NCBI RefSeq assembly: GCF_001428895.1
Contig: NZ_LMJA01000009.1
Span: forward strand, 1-41,318
Direction of reading: 5' to 3'
From: Mycobacterium sp. Root265
Lineage (GTDB): Bacteria > Actinomycetota > Actinomycetes > Mycobacteriales > Mycobacteriaceae
Length of the DNA stretch: 41,318 nt
Below, in pieces: positions 31,120-40,841 of this stretch. Numbering within the stretch: position 1 is the first letter of the stretch; each line of letters starts with the position of its first letter. A program made the position numbers and the translations under genes. The notes below the pieces were generated by a model. It worked only from the letters and a program-made list of their open reading frames with translations, did no database searches and was not told the origin of the DNA.

Positions 31120-33393
31120 TTAGGCGATTTCGGCGCAGTCCTCGACGTCAATGACAGTATCCGGCAGCAGGTGATGGACGCTGATCCACACGGTGCCGCC
31201 GATCTCGGTGACCTCGATACGCGGCTGATCGGTTGTGCCCGGCCGCGGCTCGACCCCCGTGCCGTCGTCATCGCAGAGAATGCTGGCGATCAGTTCCCCG
31301 GGGACCACGGTCAGCCCCAACCGGGCATGTTCGACGGCGCGGGCCAAGGCCGCCTCGATCGGTTCGAGCAGTCGGCGGCGCTGTTCGCGGTCCAGTTGCG
31401 GCAGGTCATTGTCGGCGTTCAGCGACACCACCACACCGCGCGCGTCGGCCTCCTCGATGGCCGGCCGCAACTCGGCGACCAGCGGATGGCCGAAGGTGCG
31501 AGCCTGGAAGATGTAGAGGCGCAGCCGACGCGATTCGATGCGGGCCCGCCACCGGATGTCGGCGTCCATGGCCCCGGTGCTCAGCGTCTGCAGCAGCGGG
31601 AACACCCCGCGGATCAGTTTCGAGGTGCGCCGCACGTAGTCGTCGTGCAGGGCCTCGGTGATCCGTCGCTGGGCGTCATTGGCCCACCGGGCCCGGATCT
31701 CTTCGGCAGCAACGGTATTGGCATTGCGCAGCAGTACCGGAAACGCCAGCGCGAAGATCTGGACCACGAAGATGCCCGCGGTGTACAGCGCCAGGTTGTA
31801 CGCGGTATCCATGCCCGGGTAGTGGACGAAGTTCAGGATCGCGGTACCCAACCAGAACGCGATCATGACGGCTGCGGCCGGAGCCAGCCGCAGCCGCAAC
31901 AGGTGCGGCAGTACGCACAGCGTGGTCGCCAGCAGGGGCCACTGGGCCGGCCCACCCAGCATGGTGTCGGGCAGCAGGCTGGCCTGCGCGTAGATCACCA
32001 TGGCCATCAGCACCAGGGCCGGGATGGTGAGATTCGGGCGCTGGTCCAGCACCCGCGGGATACCCGCGAGTGCCACCAGGGCAGCGAGCCCGCCCAGTGC
32101 GAACTGCGCCGTGGGGTGGTCGGTCGTGGTCGCCGCATAGGGCACCGCAAGCGCCAACTGGACGAAGGCGAACGCCACGATGCCCAGGCCGAAGCGCACC
32201 AGGATGCGCTCGGTGAGCTGGTCGACGTCGTCGATGCGAGGTGCGCCCGGCGTCGCGCGCTGCAGTTGATGCCAGTTGACGGTGACGACGGTGCCGGTTC
32301 CGGGGGAGGAGCGCACCGATGCGGTGCCGTTGGCGCGTCGCATCCTGCCGACGATCGATTCGGCGACACCGTGGCCGAGCGTGGTGGTGATGGGGTCGAA
32401 CCCGACACCATCGTCGGTGATGGTCACTTTCGTCGGCGAGATGTCGATGACGATGCGCTGCGCCCGGGCGTGACGATCGGCGTTGTTGATCGCCTCACGG
32501 ACCACCGCGACCACGGCGTTGGCGGTGCGGCCGTCCAGCACCAGCCGACCCAGCCCGGTCATCGCGATGGGGGTGGTGCAGTGCTGGACCTCGACGCGAA
32601 TCGCGGCGGCGACATCGGTGGCCGACTTGGCGCCGAGGCCGATCGGCTCCCCGGCCAGCAGCGCGAGGTCGCGGCTGGCCTGGGCCGCGATGCGTTCCGG
32701 TGAGACCTCGGCGCCTTCGCCGACGAGGTGCAGGGTCGAGGCGGCGGTGTCGTGCACCAGCGCCATGTGTTCGAGTTCGTGATCGCGCACGGCCGCGGCG
32801 ATCGCGTCGCGCAGCGCGGCATCGTGGTTGTCGGCGCGGGTCTGGTCGACGCGGCGGGCCACGGTCCGCGCGGTCAGCACCAGCACGGTGGTGATGGCCC
32901 ACTCGACGGCCAGCATGTAGTAGAGCATCGGGATGTGCAGGACCCGATCCCACCCGACGACCTGCGCGCACCCGGCCATGTAGGCCGCTGTGATCGCCAG
33001 TGCCGCAGGGAAACTCATTTTCGGGGGCTGAGCGATGGCGTAGGTGATCACCGCGACGCCCGCGATGACCTGGGGTACCGAATTGGTGTACAGCAACTGT
33101 GGGTCGGTACCGAAGACCGGAACCGAGGCCGACACCACCAGCACATAGCAGAGGTCGAGAATCTGAAACGTCGCCGACGTCGACCTGGTCGCCAACCGGT
33201 AGACCGACCAGCACACCAGCAGTGCCAGCGCGGCCAGTCCGAGATTCGATTCCGGGGTGTTCGGCAGCAACAGTGCACTGATCGACGCCACCAGCGTGAC
33301 GCTGTTCAGCAGAATGACGGCAAGGGTCTGTGCGTGGGCGATCACCTGCTGCTCGGATACATGGACCGCCGGGTCGTGGCCGCGCTCGAGCAC
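31120..33393 (-). CDS. Membrane sensor histidine kinase, apparently with two tandem transmitter modules
   Basis: The 757-aa product begins at GTG 33393. Residues 20-175 hold about six membrane segments. A DesK/NarX-like transmitter follows: H-box LVHDTAASTLHLV (His214), N-box EAINNADRHA, G1 DDGVGFDP (327-334) and G2 GHGVAES (340-346). Residues 397-555 form a second membrane bundle. Then comes a second H-box-like ALHDDYVRRTSKL (His583) and a degenerate ATPase region, EAALARAVEHA with Arg685 where the N-box Asn belongs, and CDDDGTG. The first module looks active; the second looks like a pseudokinase. It probably phosphorylates the response regulator next door. No frameshift was needed to read through; signal unknown. 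Confidence 0.8.
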   Translation of the reverse strand: MLERGHDPAVHVSEQQVIAHAQTLAVILLNSVTLVASISALLLPNTPESNLGLAALALLVCWSVYRLATRSTSATFQILDLCYVLVVSASVPVFGTDPQLLYTNSVPQVIAGVAVITYAIAQPPKMSFPAALAITAAYMAGCAQVVGWDRVLHIPMLYYMLAVEWAITTVLVLTARTVARRVDQTRADNHDAALRDAIAAAVRDHELEHMALVHDTAASTLHLVGEGAEVSPERIAAQASRDLALLAGEPIGLGAKSATDVAAAIRVEVQHCTTPIAMTGLGRLVLDGRTANAVVAVVREAINNADRHARAQRIVIDISPTKVTITDDGVGFDPITTTLGHGVAESIVGRMRRANGTASVRSSPGTGTVVTVNWHQLQRATPGAPRIDDVDQLTERILVRFGLGIVAFAFVQLALAVPYAATTTDHPTAQFALGGLAALVALAGIPRVLDQRPNLTIPALVLMAMVIYAQASLLPDTMLGGPAQWPLLATTLCVLPHLLRLRLAPAAAVMIAFWLGTAILNFVHYPGMDTAYNLALYTAGIFVVQIFALAFPVLLRNANTVAAEEIRARWANDAQRRITEALHDDYVRRTSKLIRGVFPLLQTLSTGAMDADIRWRARIESRRLRLYIFQARTFGHPLVAELRPAIEEADARGVVVSLNADNDLPQLDREQRRRLLEPIEAALARAVEHARLGLTVVPGELIASILCDDDGTGVEPRPGTTDQPRIEVTEIGGTVWISVHHLLPDTVIDVEDCAEIA

Positions 33394-33395
33394 AG

Positions 33396-33415
33396 GACAT
33401 TATGTACCGAATGTC
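33396..33415. promoter_or_regulatory. Inverted repeat at the kinase promoter
   Basis: GACATT (33396-33401) and AATGTC (33410-33415) are reverse complements 8 bp apart, 2 bases upstream of the kinase start. A minus-strand TTGACA lies at 33418-33423. It could be an autoregulatory operator for the NarL-type regulator. Confidence 0.4.
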
Positions 33416-33555
33416 ATTGTCAACGTCAGCCAATTGACGGACATTGCCACATGGGCCGGCGCCGGTCCGCCGAGCGTCCGACGGTGCAGGCTCCCTACAG
33501 CTAATCTGATCGCGTCCAAGCGTCTGGATATCCCGTCGCCCCGAGGAGCGTGGCC

Positions 33556-34401
33556 GTGTTGTGGCGTTATGTGAAGGCGCAGGCCTGGGTGCTGCTGTGC
33601 GGTGGGCTGGTCGGGCCGATCTTTCTGGCCGTCTACTTCGGCTCAGGGCAGAACGATTTCCTGAAGTGGATGTTCTGGGCGGGGCTGCTCGTGACGGCAG
33701 TCGATGTGCTCGCGGCCCTGGCCATCGCCGCCTACGGGACCAAGGCGCAGGCCAAGTCCGATCAGCTGGAAGCCCACGGCGTGCTCGGGCTCGCGCAGAT
33801 CATCGGGATGGCCGAGACGAACACCCGGATCAACGACCGCCCGGTGGTAAAACTCAACCTGCGCATATCCGGACCGGGGATCGCGACGTTCGACGTCGAG
33901 GACCGGGTGATCGCCGACGTCACACGGTTGGCCATGCTCACCTCCCGACGGTTGGCAGTGCTGGTGGATCCCGCCACCGGCCAGTTCCAGATCGACTGGG
34001 AACGCAGCGGTTTGATCAACGGTCAGGTGCCTGCGACATTCTCGGTCGCCGAGGACAACAGGACCTACGACCTGTCCGGGCAGGCTGAGCCGCTGATGGA
34101 GATCCTGCAGATACTCAAGGCCAACGGCATCGGCATGAACAGCATGGTCGACCTGCGCAACAACCCGGGGGCGCGGGCGCAGGTGCAGGCGGTGGTCCGC
34201 CGCGCCGCGGCCCAGCAGGCACCGCCGCCGGTCCCGCCCGCCGCCGCGTATGTGCCCCCACCGGTCGGGCTGTACACGCCACCGGTCCCCGAACCCAGCA
34301 CCGCGCAACGGTTGCAGGAACTGGAGACCCTGCGTGCGACCGGGGTGATCTCCGAGGACGAGTACGCCGCCAAGCGTCAACAGATCATCGCCGATCTGTG
34401 A
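33556..34401 (+). CDS. Membrane-anchored SHOCT-domain protein
   Basis: The 281-aa protein has two N-terminal membrane helices (VLLCGGLVGPIFLAVYFG and MFWAGLLVTAVDVLAALAIA). A soluble region of about 130 residues follows with beta-rich IGMAETNTRINDRPVVKLNL, then a Pro/Ala-rich linker. The last 30 residues form a SHOCT motif (LQELETLRATGVISEDEYAA ending KRQQIIADL). SHOCT helices are short oligomerisation modules on many actinobacterial membrane proteins. GTG 33556 is preferred because AGGAG ends 7 nt before it; GTG 33550 would sit right against that site. It is divergent from the kinase and 85 bp before arcD. Function unknown. Confidence 0.75.
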   Translation: MLWRYVKAQAWVLLCGGLVGPIFLAVYFGSGQNDFLKWMFWAGLLVTAVDVLAALAIAAYGTKAQAKSDQLEAHGVLGLAQIIGMAETNTRINDRPVVKLNLRISGPGIATFDVEDRVIADVTRLAMLTSRRLAVLVDPATGQFQIDWERSGLINGQVPATFSVAEDNRTYDLSGQAEPLMEILQILKANGIGMNSMVDLRNNPGARAQVQAVVRRAAAQQAPPPVPPAAAYVPPPVGLYTPPVPEPSTAQRLQELETLRATGVISEDEYAAKRQQIIADL

Positions 34402-34486
34402 ACAGGCGCCATTAGCAAGCCGTACCAGTCCGCTTGCGGTAGCGTCCGCCTCAGCGACCAAGTCCTGGGGAGGACGGTGGGGTGCC

Positions 34487-35941
34487 ATGACCGCAGCGGA
34501 AGTCGACGTCAGAGACAACAAGGTCAGTCTGCCGACCCTGACCGCCATGGTCATCGGGTCGATGATCGGTTCGGGAGTGTTCCTGCTGCCGCGCCGCTTC
34601 GGCGTGGAGACCGGTGTGGCGGGCGCCCTGATCGCCTGGACCATCGCCGGTGCCGGAATGCTGATGCTGGCCTTCGTCTTCCAGCGCCTGGCCACTCGCA
34701 AACCCGACCTGGACGCCGGCATCTACGCCTACGCCCGGGCCGGTTTCGGCGACTACGTGGGTTTCAACTCCGCGTTCGGATTCTGGGCATCGGCGTGCGC
34801 GGGCAACACCTCGTACTGGGTGCTCATCATGGCCACCCTGGGGTCGCTGTTCCCGGCGTTGTTCCCCACTCTCGGTGACGGTTCCACCGTCATCGCGGTG
34901 GTCATCTCGTCCATCGGGGTGTGGCTGTTCTTCTATCTGATCCTGCGTGGCGTGAAGGAAGCCGCCATCATCAACCGCATCGCGACGTTTGCCAAGATCA
35001 TCCCGATCCTGATGTTCATCGTGATCGTCGCCATCGCCTTCAAGGCCGATGTCTTCACTGGCAACTTCTGGGGTGGCGACGGGAACTATTCCTGGTCATC
35101 GCTTTTCGAGCAGGCCAAAGGCACGATGCTGATCACGGTCTTCGTGTTCATGGGCATCGAGGGCGCCAGCGTCTACTCCCGCTTCGCCAAGAAACGCGAG
35201 GACGTCGGCAAGGCCACCGTGATCGGCTTCCTGGCGGTGCTGTCGGTCTTCATGCTGGTCACCCTGTCCTCCTACGGCGTGCTGGCGCAGTCCGAGCTGG
35301 CGGATGCGTCTCAGCCGTCGATGGCCGCAGTGCTGGAATCGGTTGTCGGACCGTGGGGTTCGGTGCTCATCCGGGTGGGCGTCATCATCTCGGTGCTGGG
35401 TGCCTACCTGGCCTGGACGTTGATGGCTGCCGAGATCCTGTATCTGCCCGCCAAATCCGACGACATGCCCAGATTCCTGTCCCGGGAGAACGCCAATGGG
35501 GCTCCGGTCAACGCACTCATCATGGCCGCCGGGCTGGTGCAGTTGCTGCTGATCCTGTTGGTGTTCTCGGACAACGCGCTGGACTTCATGCTCGATCTGA
35601 CTGCGGCGCTGGCCTTGATCCCGTATCTGCTCGCCGCCGGTTATGCGTTGAAGCTGACCATCACCCGCGAAACCTATTCCGACGGCAAGTCGTTGGTCCC
35701 GGACATGGTGATCGCGGCGGTGGCAACTTTCTACACGCTGTTCCTGGTCTACGCCGCGGGTTGGGATCACCTTCTGTTGTCCTGCATCCTCTACGCCCCC
35801 GGCGCCCTGCTGTACTGGATGGCCCGCAGGCAGAGCGGACTGCGGGTGTTCAAGCCCGCCGAAGCGGTGTTGTTCGCCATCATCGTGCTGGGTGCGATCG
35901 GTGGGATCTCCGGCCTGATCACCGGTGCCATCCAGATCTAG
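34487..35941 (+). CDS. arcD: APC-family basic amino acid transporter, arginine/ornithine-antiporter-like
   Basis: The 484-aa protein has about 12-13 membrane helices and APC-family landmarks. These are TLTAMVIGSMIGSGVFLLPR in helix 1 (the GS(M)IGSGVF substrate loop), KIIPILMFIVIV in helix 5, and VFVFMGIEGASVYSRFAKKR in helix 6 with FMGIEG. This is the YdgI/ArcD basic-amino-acid antiporter pattern. The next gene, 28 bp away, is arginine deiminase, supporting arginine uptake in exchange for ornithine or citrulline. Exact substrates are inferred from this pairing. ATG 34487 follows GGGGAGGACGG. Confidence 0.83.
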   Translation: MTAAEVDVRDNKVSLPTLTAMVIGSMIGSGVFLLPRRFGVETGVAGALIAWTIAGAGMLMLAFVFQRLATRKPDLDAGIYAYARAGFGDYVGFNSAFGFWASACAGNTSYWVLIMATLGSLFPALFPTLGDGSTVIAVVISSIGVWLFFYLILRGVKEAAIINRIATFAKIIPILMFIVIVAIAFKADVFTGNFWGGDGNYSWSSLFEQAKGTMLITVFVFMGIEGASVYSRFAKKREDVGKATVIGFLAVLSVFMLVTLSSYGVLAQSELADASQPSMAAVLESVVGPWGSVLIRVGVIISVLGAYLAWTLMAAEILYLPAKSDDMPRFLSRENANGAPVNALIMAAGLVQLLLILLVFSDNALDFMLDLTAALALIPYLLAAGYALKLTITRETYSDGKSLVPDMVIAAVATFYTLFLVYAAGWDHLLLSCILYAPGALLYWMARRQSGLRVFKPAEAVLFAIIVLGAIGGISGLITGAIQI

Positions 35942-35969
35942 TCTCGACCACAGCTGCTAAGGAGAACGT

Positions 35970-37220
35970 ATGACCGCCAAGCCATCCGACGCCTACGGAG
36001 TGCACTCCGAAGTGGGCAAGCTGCGCAAGGTGCTGGTGTGCTCGCCTGGCCTTGCTCACGAACGGTTGACGCCGACCAACTGCGATGACCTCTTGTTCGA
36101 CGATGTGCTGTGGGTCCAGAACGCCCGACGCGATCACTTCGACTTCATGGACAAGATGCGCGACCGCGACGTCGAGGTCGTCGAACTGCACGAGCTGCTC
36201 ACCGAGACCATGGAGAACACCGAGGCGAAGGCCTGGTTACTCGACCGCAAGATCACGGCCAACGAGGTGGGCCTCGGACTCGTCGAGGACACCCGCGGCT
36301 TCCTGGACTCCCTGCAGCCCCGTCGGCTCGCCGAACTGCTCATCGGTGGGATGTCGACCCTCGACCTGCCGTCGGACATCCAGTCCGGGTACCGCGCGCT
36401 CACCCGTGAGGACACCCGGGTCGCCGAGTACCTGATGCCGCCGTTGCCGAACACGCTCTACACCCGCGACACCACCTGCTGGATCTACGGTGGGGTGACG
36501 CTCAATCCGCTCTACTGGCCGGCCCGGCAGGACGAGACGCTGTTGATGAAGGCGATCTACGAGTTCCACCCCGACTACGTGGGATCCCGGGTGTGGTGGG
36601 GCGATCCCGAGAAGCAGTGGGGACTGGCCACCATCGAAGGCGGCGATGTGCTGATTCCGGGCAACGGAGTGGTGCTCATCGGGATGAGCGAACGGACCTC
36701 GCGTCAGGCCATCACCCAGGTGGCCGCCGAGCTGTTCGCGCACGGCGCGGCCGAGAAGGTGATCGTGGCCGGGATGCCCAAGCTGCGTGCCGCCATGCAC
36801 CTGGACACGGTCTTCACCTTCGCCGACCGCGACGTGGTCACCATCTACCCCGACATCGTCGACAACATCGCCCCGTTCACGCTGCTGCCCAGCGATACCG
36901 AACCCGGCGTCGAGGTGATCGAGGAGGACAAGCCGTTTACCGAAGTGGTGGCTGCCGCGCTGGGACTGCCGGAACTGCGCATCGTCGAGACCGGGGGCAC
37001 CCAGTACGACTCGGAACGCCAGCAGTGGGACAGCGGCAACAACCTCGTCGCGGTCGAACCCGGAGTGGTCTTCGCCTACGACCGCAACACCCACACCAAC
37101 TCGTTGCTGCGTAAGGCCGGCGTCGAGGTCATCACCATCGTCGGCGCCGAACTGGGCCGCGGGCGAGGGGGCGGACACTGTATGACCTGCCCCATCATCC
37201 GTGATCCCGTCGTCTTCTAG
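35970..37220 (+). CDS. arcA: Arginine deiminase
   Basis: ADI hydrolyses L-arginine to L-citrulline and ammonia. The 416-aa protein shows the family's full set: [20 protein letters not shown], the [15 protein letters not shown] loop, [40 protein letters not shown] (catalytic His) and the C-terminal [16 protein letters not shown] with nucleophile Cys404. Length matches bacterial ADIs. AAGGAG precedes ATG 35970, 28 bp after arcD, so the two form an operon. No ornithine carbamoyltransferase or carbamate kinase follows, so the ATP-yielding branch is not encoded locally. M. tuberculosis arcA (Rv1001) is at another locus. Confidence 0.95.
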   Translation: MTAKPSDAYGVHSEVGKLRKVLVCSPGLAHERLTPTNCDDLLFDDVLWVQNARRDHFDFMDKMRDRDVEVVELHELLTETMENTEAKAWLLDRKITANEVGLGLVEDTRGFLDSLQPRRLAELLIGGMSTLDLPSDIQSGYRALTREDTRVAEYLMPPLPNTLYTRDTTCWIYGGVTLNPLYWPARQDETLLMKAIYEFHPDYVGSRVWWGDPEKQWGLATIEGGDVLIPGNGVVLIGMSERTSRQAITQVAAELFAHGAAEKVIVAGMPKLRAAMHLDTVFTFADRDVVTIYPDIVDNIAPFTLLPSDTEPGVEVIEEDKPFTEVVAAALGLPELRIVETGGTQYDSERQQWDSGNNLVAVEPGVVFAYDRNTHTNSLLRKAGVEVITIVGAELGRGRGGGHCMTCPIIRDPVVF

Positions 37221-37236
37221 TTGCGGCCGCATTTAC

Positions 37237-37256
37237 TAGAACACGTTTCAGTTCTA
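37237..37256. promoter_or_regulatory. KstR-like operator upstream of the SDR gene
   Basis: TAGAACACGTTTCA (37237-37250) fits the recalled steroid-regulon pattern TNNAACNNGTTNNA. It is also part of a perfect inverted repeat, TAGAAC (37237-37242) with GTTCTA (37251-37256). A TAGCCT hexamer follows at 37260-37265, so a repressor here would cover the promoter of the SDR at 37294. Confidence 0.5.
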
Positions 37257-37263
37257 CTGCTAG

Positions 37264-38148
<885 letters not shown>

Positions 38149-38157
38149 AGGTTCAGC

Positions 38158-39381
38158 TCAGCTGCCGGAAATCATCGCCTCGGCGAATCGGTCCACCGCC
38201 CAGTCGATCTCGTCCCTGGTGATGACCAGCGGTGGGGCGAAGCGCAGGGTGTGACCGTGGGTGTCCTTGACGAGCACGCCGCGTTCGGCCAACCGAAGGC
38301 TCACCTGTTTGCCGGTGCCGAACCGGGCGTCGATGTCGACGCCCGCCCACAATCCCATGCCGCGCACCGCGGTGACACCGTGTACGCCGGCCAGCCGGGT
38401 GTGCAGGTGCGCGCCCAGTTCGGTTGAGCGGGACTGGTATTCACCGGTCTCCAGAATGCCGATGACGGTGGAACCGATGGCGGCGGCCAACGGGTTGCCG
38501 CCGAAGGTGGAGCCGTGCTCGCCGGGGTGCAGCACGCCCAGCACGTCGCGGTCGGCCACCACCGCCGACAAGGGGACCACTCCGCCGCCGAGTGCCTTGC
38601 CCAGCAGATAGATGTCGGGCACCACGCCCCAGTGGTCACAGGCGAAGGTCCGGCCCGTGCGCGCCAGACCGGACTGGATTTCGTCGGCGATCAACAGCAC
38701 GTTGTGCTCGGTGCACAGCCGGCGCACCCCGGGCAGGAAATCCGCGGGAGGCACGATGATGCCGGCCTCGCCCTGAATCGGCTCCAACAGAACGGCGACG
38801 GTGTTCTCGTCGATCGCCGCCGCCACGGCATCGGCATCGCCGAACGGCACCGCACGGAAGCCGGGGGTGAACGGGCCGAACCCACCGCGGGCCGTCTCGT
38901 CATCGGAGAAGCTGATGATGGTGGTGGTACGGCCATGGAAGTTGTTGCGGGCCACAATGATATTGGCCTGCCCCGCCGGAACACCCTTGACGTCGGCACC
39001 CCATTTGCGGGCCACCTTGATCGCGCTCTCGACGGCCTCGGCGCCACTGTTCATCGGCAGCACCATGTCCTTGCCGCACAAGCGGGCCAGCGCCTCGCAG
39101 AACGGGCCGAGCCGGTCGGAGTGAAATGCCCGGCTCACCAGCGTGACGGCATCGAGCTGGGCGTGCGCGGCGGCCGTGATCACCGGATTGCGGTGACCGA
39201 AGTTCACCGCCGAGTAGGCGGCCAGGCAGTCCAGATAACGGTGCCCGTCCACGTCGGTGATCCAGGCACCCTCGGCCGACGCCGCGACAACGGGCAGCGG
39301 GGAATAGTTGTGCGCCGCGTAGCGGTCGTCGAGTGCGATCGCCGCGCTCGTCCGGCTGCTGACGGCATCCACGACTGTCAC
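38158..39381 (-). CDS. rocD: Ornithine aminotransferase
   Basis: RocD converts ornithine and 2-oxoglutarate to glutamate-5-semialdehyde and glutamate, using PLP. The 407-aa protein has class-III aminotransferase motifs: LPMNSGAEAVESAIKVARKW, NNFHGRT, EPIQGEAGIIVP, IADEIQSGLARTG (PLP Asp233) and LLGKALGGG with Schiff-base Lys262. GTG 39381 is the start: it overlaps the ddaH stop as GTGA, and GGAGGT lies 8 nt before it. The longer ATG form at 39405 would swallow that ribosome site. It is coupled to ddaH, as Rv2322c is to Rv2323c. Confidence 0.93.
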   Translation of the reverse strand: MTVVDAVSSRTSAAIALDDRYAAHNYSPLPVVAASAEGAWITDVDGHRYLDCLAAYSAVNFGHRNPVITAAAHAQLDAVTLVSRAFHSDRLGPFCEALARLCGKDMVLPMNSGAEAVESAIKVARKWGADVKGVPAGQANIIVARNNFHGRTTTIISFSDDETARGGFGPFTPGFRAVPFGDADAVAAAIDENTVAVLLEPIQGEAGIIVPPADFLPGVRRLCTEHNVLLIADEIQSGLARTGRTFACDHWGVVPDIYLLGKALGGGVVPLSAVVADRDVLGVLHPGEHGSTFGGNPLAAAIGSTVIGILETGEYQSRSTELGAHLHTRLAGVHGVTAVRGMGLWAGVDIDARFGTGKQVSLRLAERGVLVKDTHGHTLRFAPPLVITRDEIDWAVDRFAEAMISGS

Positions 39382-40232
39382 GGGTGTACCTCCAGTGTGC
39401 AACATTTGATCGATCCGCCGCCCTTGAGCAGCTCGGACAGATCCACCCCGATCGGTTCGAATCCGGCGTCGCGCAGTTGGTCGGCGAATCCGGTCGCACC
39501 GATCGGCAGGACGACGTGGCGGCCATCGGAGACCGCGTTGAGGCCGAGCACGAAGGCGTCCGCGGAGGCGACCTCGATGGCGGTGGGGAACAGTTCACGC
39601 AGACGGGCCTGTGCGGCCGCGGAGAACGCCGGCGGGTAATAGGCGACGGTGACATCCGGTCCGTCGCTGAGCACCGTGAGCGCGGTGTCGAGGTGGTAGA
39701 ACCGCGGATCGACCAGTTCCAGGCTGATCACCGGCAGTCCGGTGATCGCGGCGACCTCGTCGTGCGCGCGCCGGTCGGTGCGAAAACCGTAGCCGGCCAA
39801 CACCATCGACCCGGCCACCAGCAGATCGCCCTGGCCTTCATTGTGGTGGCGGGTGCGCGCGGGCTGATGACCGGACTCGGCCATCCACGCGGCGTAGGCG
39901 TCGGCCTCAGCGGCACGCTGCGGGAAGGTGAAGTTCGCGACGACCGCCCGGCCGTTGACGACGAGTCCACCGTTGGCCGCGTAGACCATGTCCGGCAGCC
40001 CGGCAACCGGTTCCACCAGGTCGACGGTGTGGCCGAGTTGGGTGTAGGTGTCGCGCAGCGTCTCCCACTGGCGCAGGGCGAGATGCACATCGACGGGGAC
40101 GCTGGTGTCCATCCACGGATTGATGGCGTACTCGACGGCGAAGTGGCGCGGTGCCGTCATCACGAAGTGGCGGGTGCGGGCCTTGCGGACGAGCGTAGTA
40201 GTGGCGGTGAGATCGGAGACCGTCATGATCAT
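39378..40232 (-). CDS. Dimethylargininase-like amidinohydrolase (DDAH family)
   Basis: The 284-aa protein is a guanidino-modifying enzyme of the pentein fold. It has VMTAPRHFAVEYAINPWMD, NEGQGDLLVAGSMVLAGYGF, FYHLDTALTVL with catalytic His, and C-terminal KGGGSIKCCTLEV with nucleophile Cys. DDAH makes citrulline and dimethylamine from methylated arginines. Relatives hydrolyse arginine or citrulline, so the substrate is uncertain; pairing with RocD suggests feeding of arginine-derived carbon into ornithine/glutamate. The start may be ATG 40232 or 40226, both inside a 20-bp palindrome; no ribosome site is seen and GCTAAT lies 6 nt upstream, suggesting a leaderless message. It is the likely Rv2323c counterpart, divergent from an Lrp gene as in M. 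tuberculosis. Confidence 0.83.
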   Translation of the reverse strand: MIMTVSDLTATTTLVRKARTRHFVMTAPRHFAVEYAINPWMDTSVPVDVHLALRQWETLRDTYTQLGHTVDLVEPVAGLPDMVYAANGGLVVNGRAVVANFTFPQRAAEADAYAAWMAESGHQPARTRHHNEGQGDLLVAGSMVLAGYGFRTDRRAHDEVAAITGLPVISLELVDPRFYHLDTALTVLSDGPDVTVAYYPPAFSAAAQARLRELFPTAIEVASADAFVLGLNAVSDGRHVVLPIGATGFADQLRDAGFEPIGVDLSELLKGGGSIKCCTLEVHP

Positions 40233-40238
40233 GACGGT
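40219..40238. promoter_or_regulatory. 20-bp perfect palindrome over the ddaH start codon
   Basis: ACCGTCATGATCATGACGGT equals its own reverse complement and spans both candidate ATGs of ddaH. It is an obvious dimer-binding site; the adjacent Lrp-family regulator is the simplest candidate. A hairpin in the mRNA at the start codon is also possible. Confidence 0.55.
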
Positions 40239-40253
40239 ATTAGCTATCGCTGG

Positions 40254-40298
40254 TGCAATCAATCGCCGTGTATTGCGTCTGTAGTATCGATTCATTGC
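40254..40298. promoter_or_regulatory. Phased GCAAT/ATTGC sites, candidate Lrp-binding region
   Basis: GCAAT (40254-40258), ATTGC (40272-40276) and ATTGC (40294-40298) lie between ddaH and the Lrp gene. The two ATTGC copies are 22 bp apart, close to two helical turns, and the first pair forms an inverted repeat, as expected for Lrp octamer binding. Confidence 0.45.
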
Positions 40299-40347
40299 GT
40301 CACAGCTCTCCGAGCGGTGATTTGTTGTTCGCAGGGGGTGATGGGCG

Positions 40348-40785
40348 ATGGACGAGACCGACGAACGCATCCTCGCCGAGCTGACCGACGATGCGCGCGC
40401 CACCTTCGCCGAGATCGGGCAGCGGGTGAATCTGTCGGCGCCGGCGGTCAAGAGGCGGGTCGACCGCATGCTCGACAGCGGGGTCATCCGCGGGTTCACC
40501 GCGGTGGTGGATCGCAATGCCCTCGGCTGGACCACCGAGGCCTATGTGCAGGTCTACTGCCACGGCACCATCGCGCCCAGCGAGTTGCACCGGGCCTGGG
40601 TGGACATCCCGGAGGTGGTCAGCGCGGCCACGGTGACGGGTACCGCGGATGCCATCCTGCATGTGCTGGCACGGGATATGCGCCACCTCGAGGACGCCCT
40701 GGAGCGAATCCGGGCCAGCGCCGACATCGAGCGCAGCGAGAGCATCGTGGTGTTGTCGAACATCATCGAGCGCACCCGGTCCTGA
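40348..40785 (+). CDS. Lrp/AsnC-family transcriptional regulator
   Basis: The 145-aa protein has an N-terminal winged helix-turn-helix (DETDERILAELTDDARATFA, then IGQRVNLSAPAVKRRVDRML). The C-terminal RAM ligand domain contains YVQVYCHGTIAPSELHRAWV, VVSAATVTGTADAILHVLAR and SESIVVLSNII. Members bind amino acids and often control the divergent gene; here that is ddaH-rocD, so arginine, ornithine or citrulline is the probable effector (inference). ATG 40348 follows GCAGGGGG. It is the likely Rv2324 ortholog, in the same divergent arrangement. Confidence 0.9.
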   Translation: MDETDERILAELTDDARATFAEIGQRVNLSAPAVKRRVDRMLDSGVIRGFTAVVDRNALGWTTEAYVQVYCHGTIAPSELHRAWVDIPEVVSAATVTGTADAILHVLARDMRHLEDALERIRASADIERSESIVVLSNIIERTRS

Positions 40786-40841
40786 GCGGTACCGCCGGGG
40801 TGGTGGACTACAGAAGCGCGCCATCGTGTAAGAAACACCAC

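Noticed and set aside
39381-39405. ATG 39405 as the rocD start
   Set aside because: It would place the strong GGAGGT site inside the gene. GTG 39381 has that site at 8 nt and the GTGA overlap with ddaH.
39454-39464. GGTTCGAATCC, resembling a tRNA T-loop
   Set aside because: It lies inside ddaH, with no acceptor or anticodon stem and no 7-bp closing pair in register. It is chance sequence.
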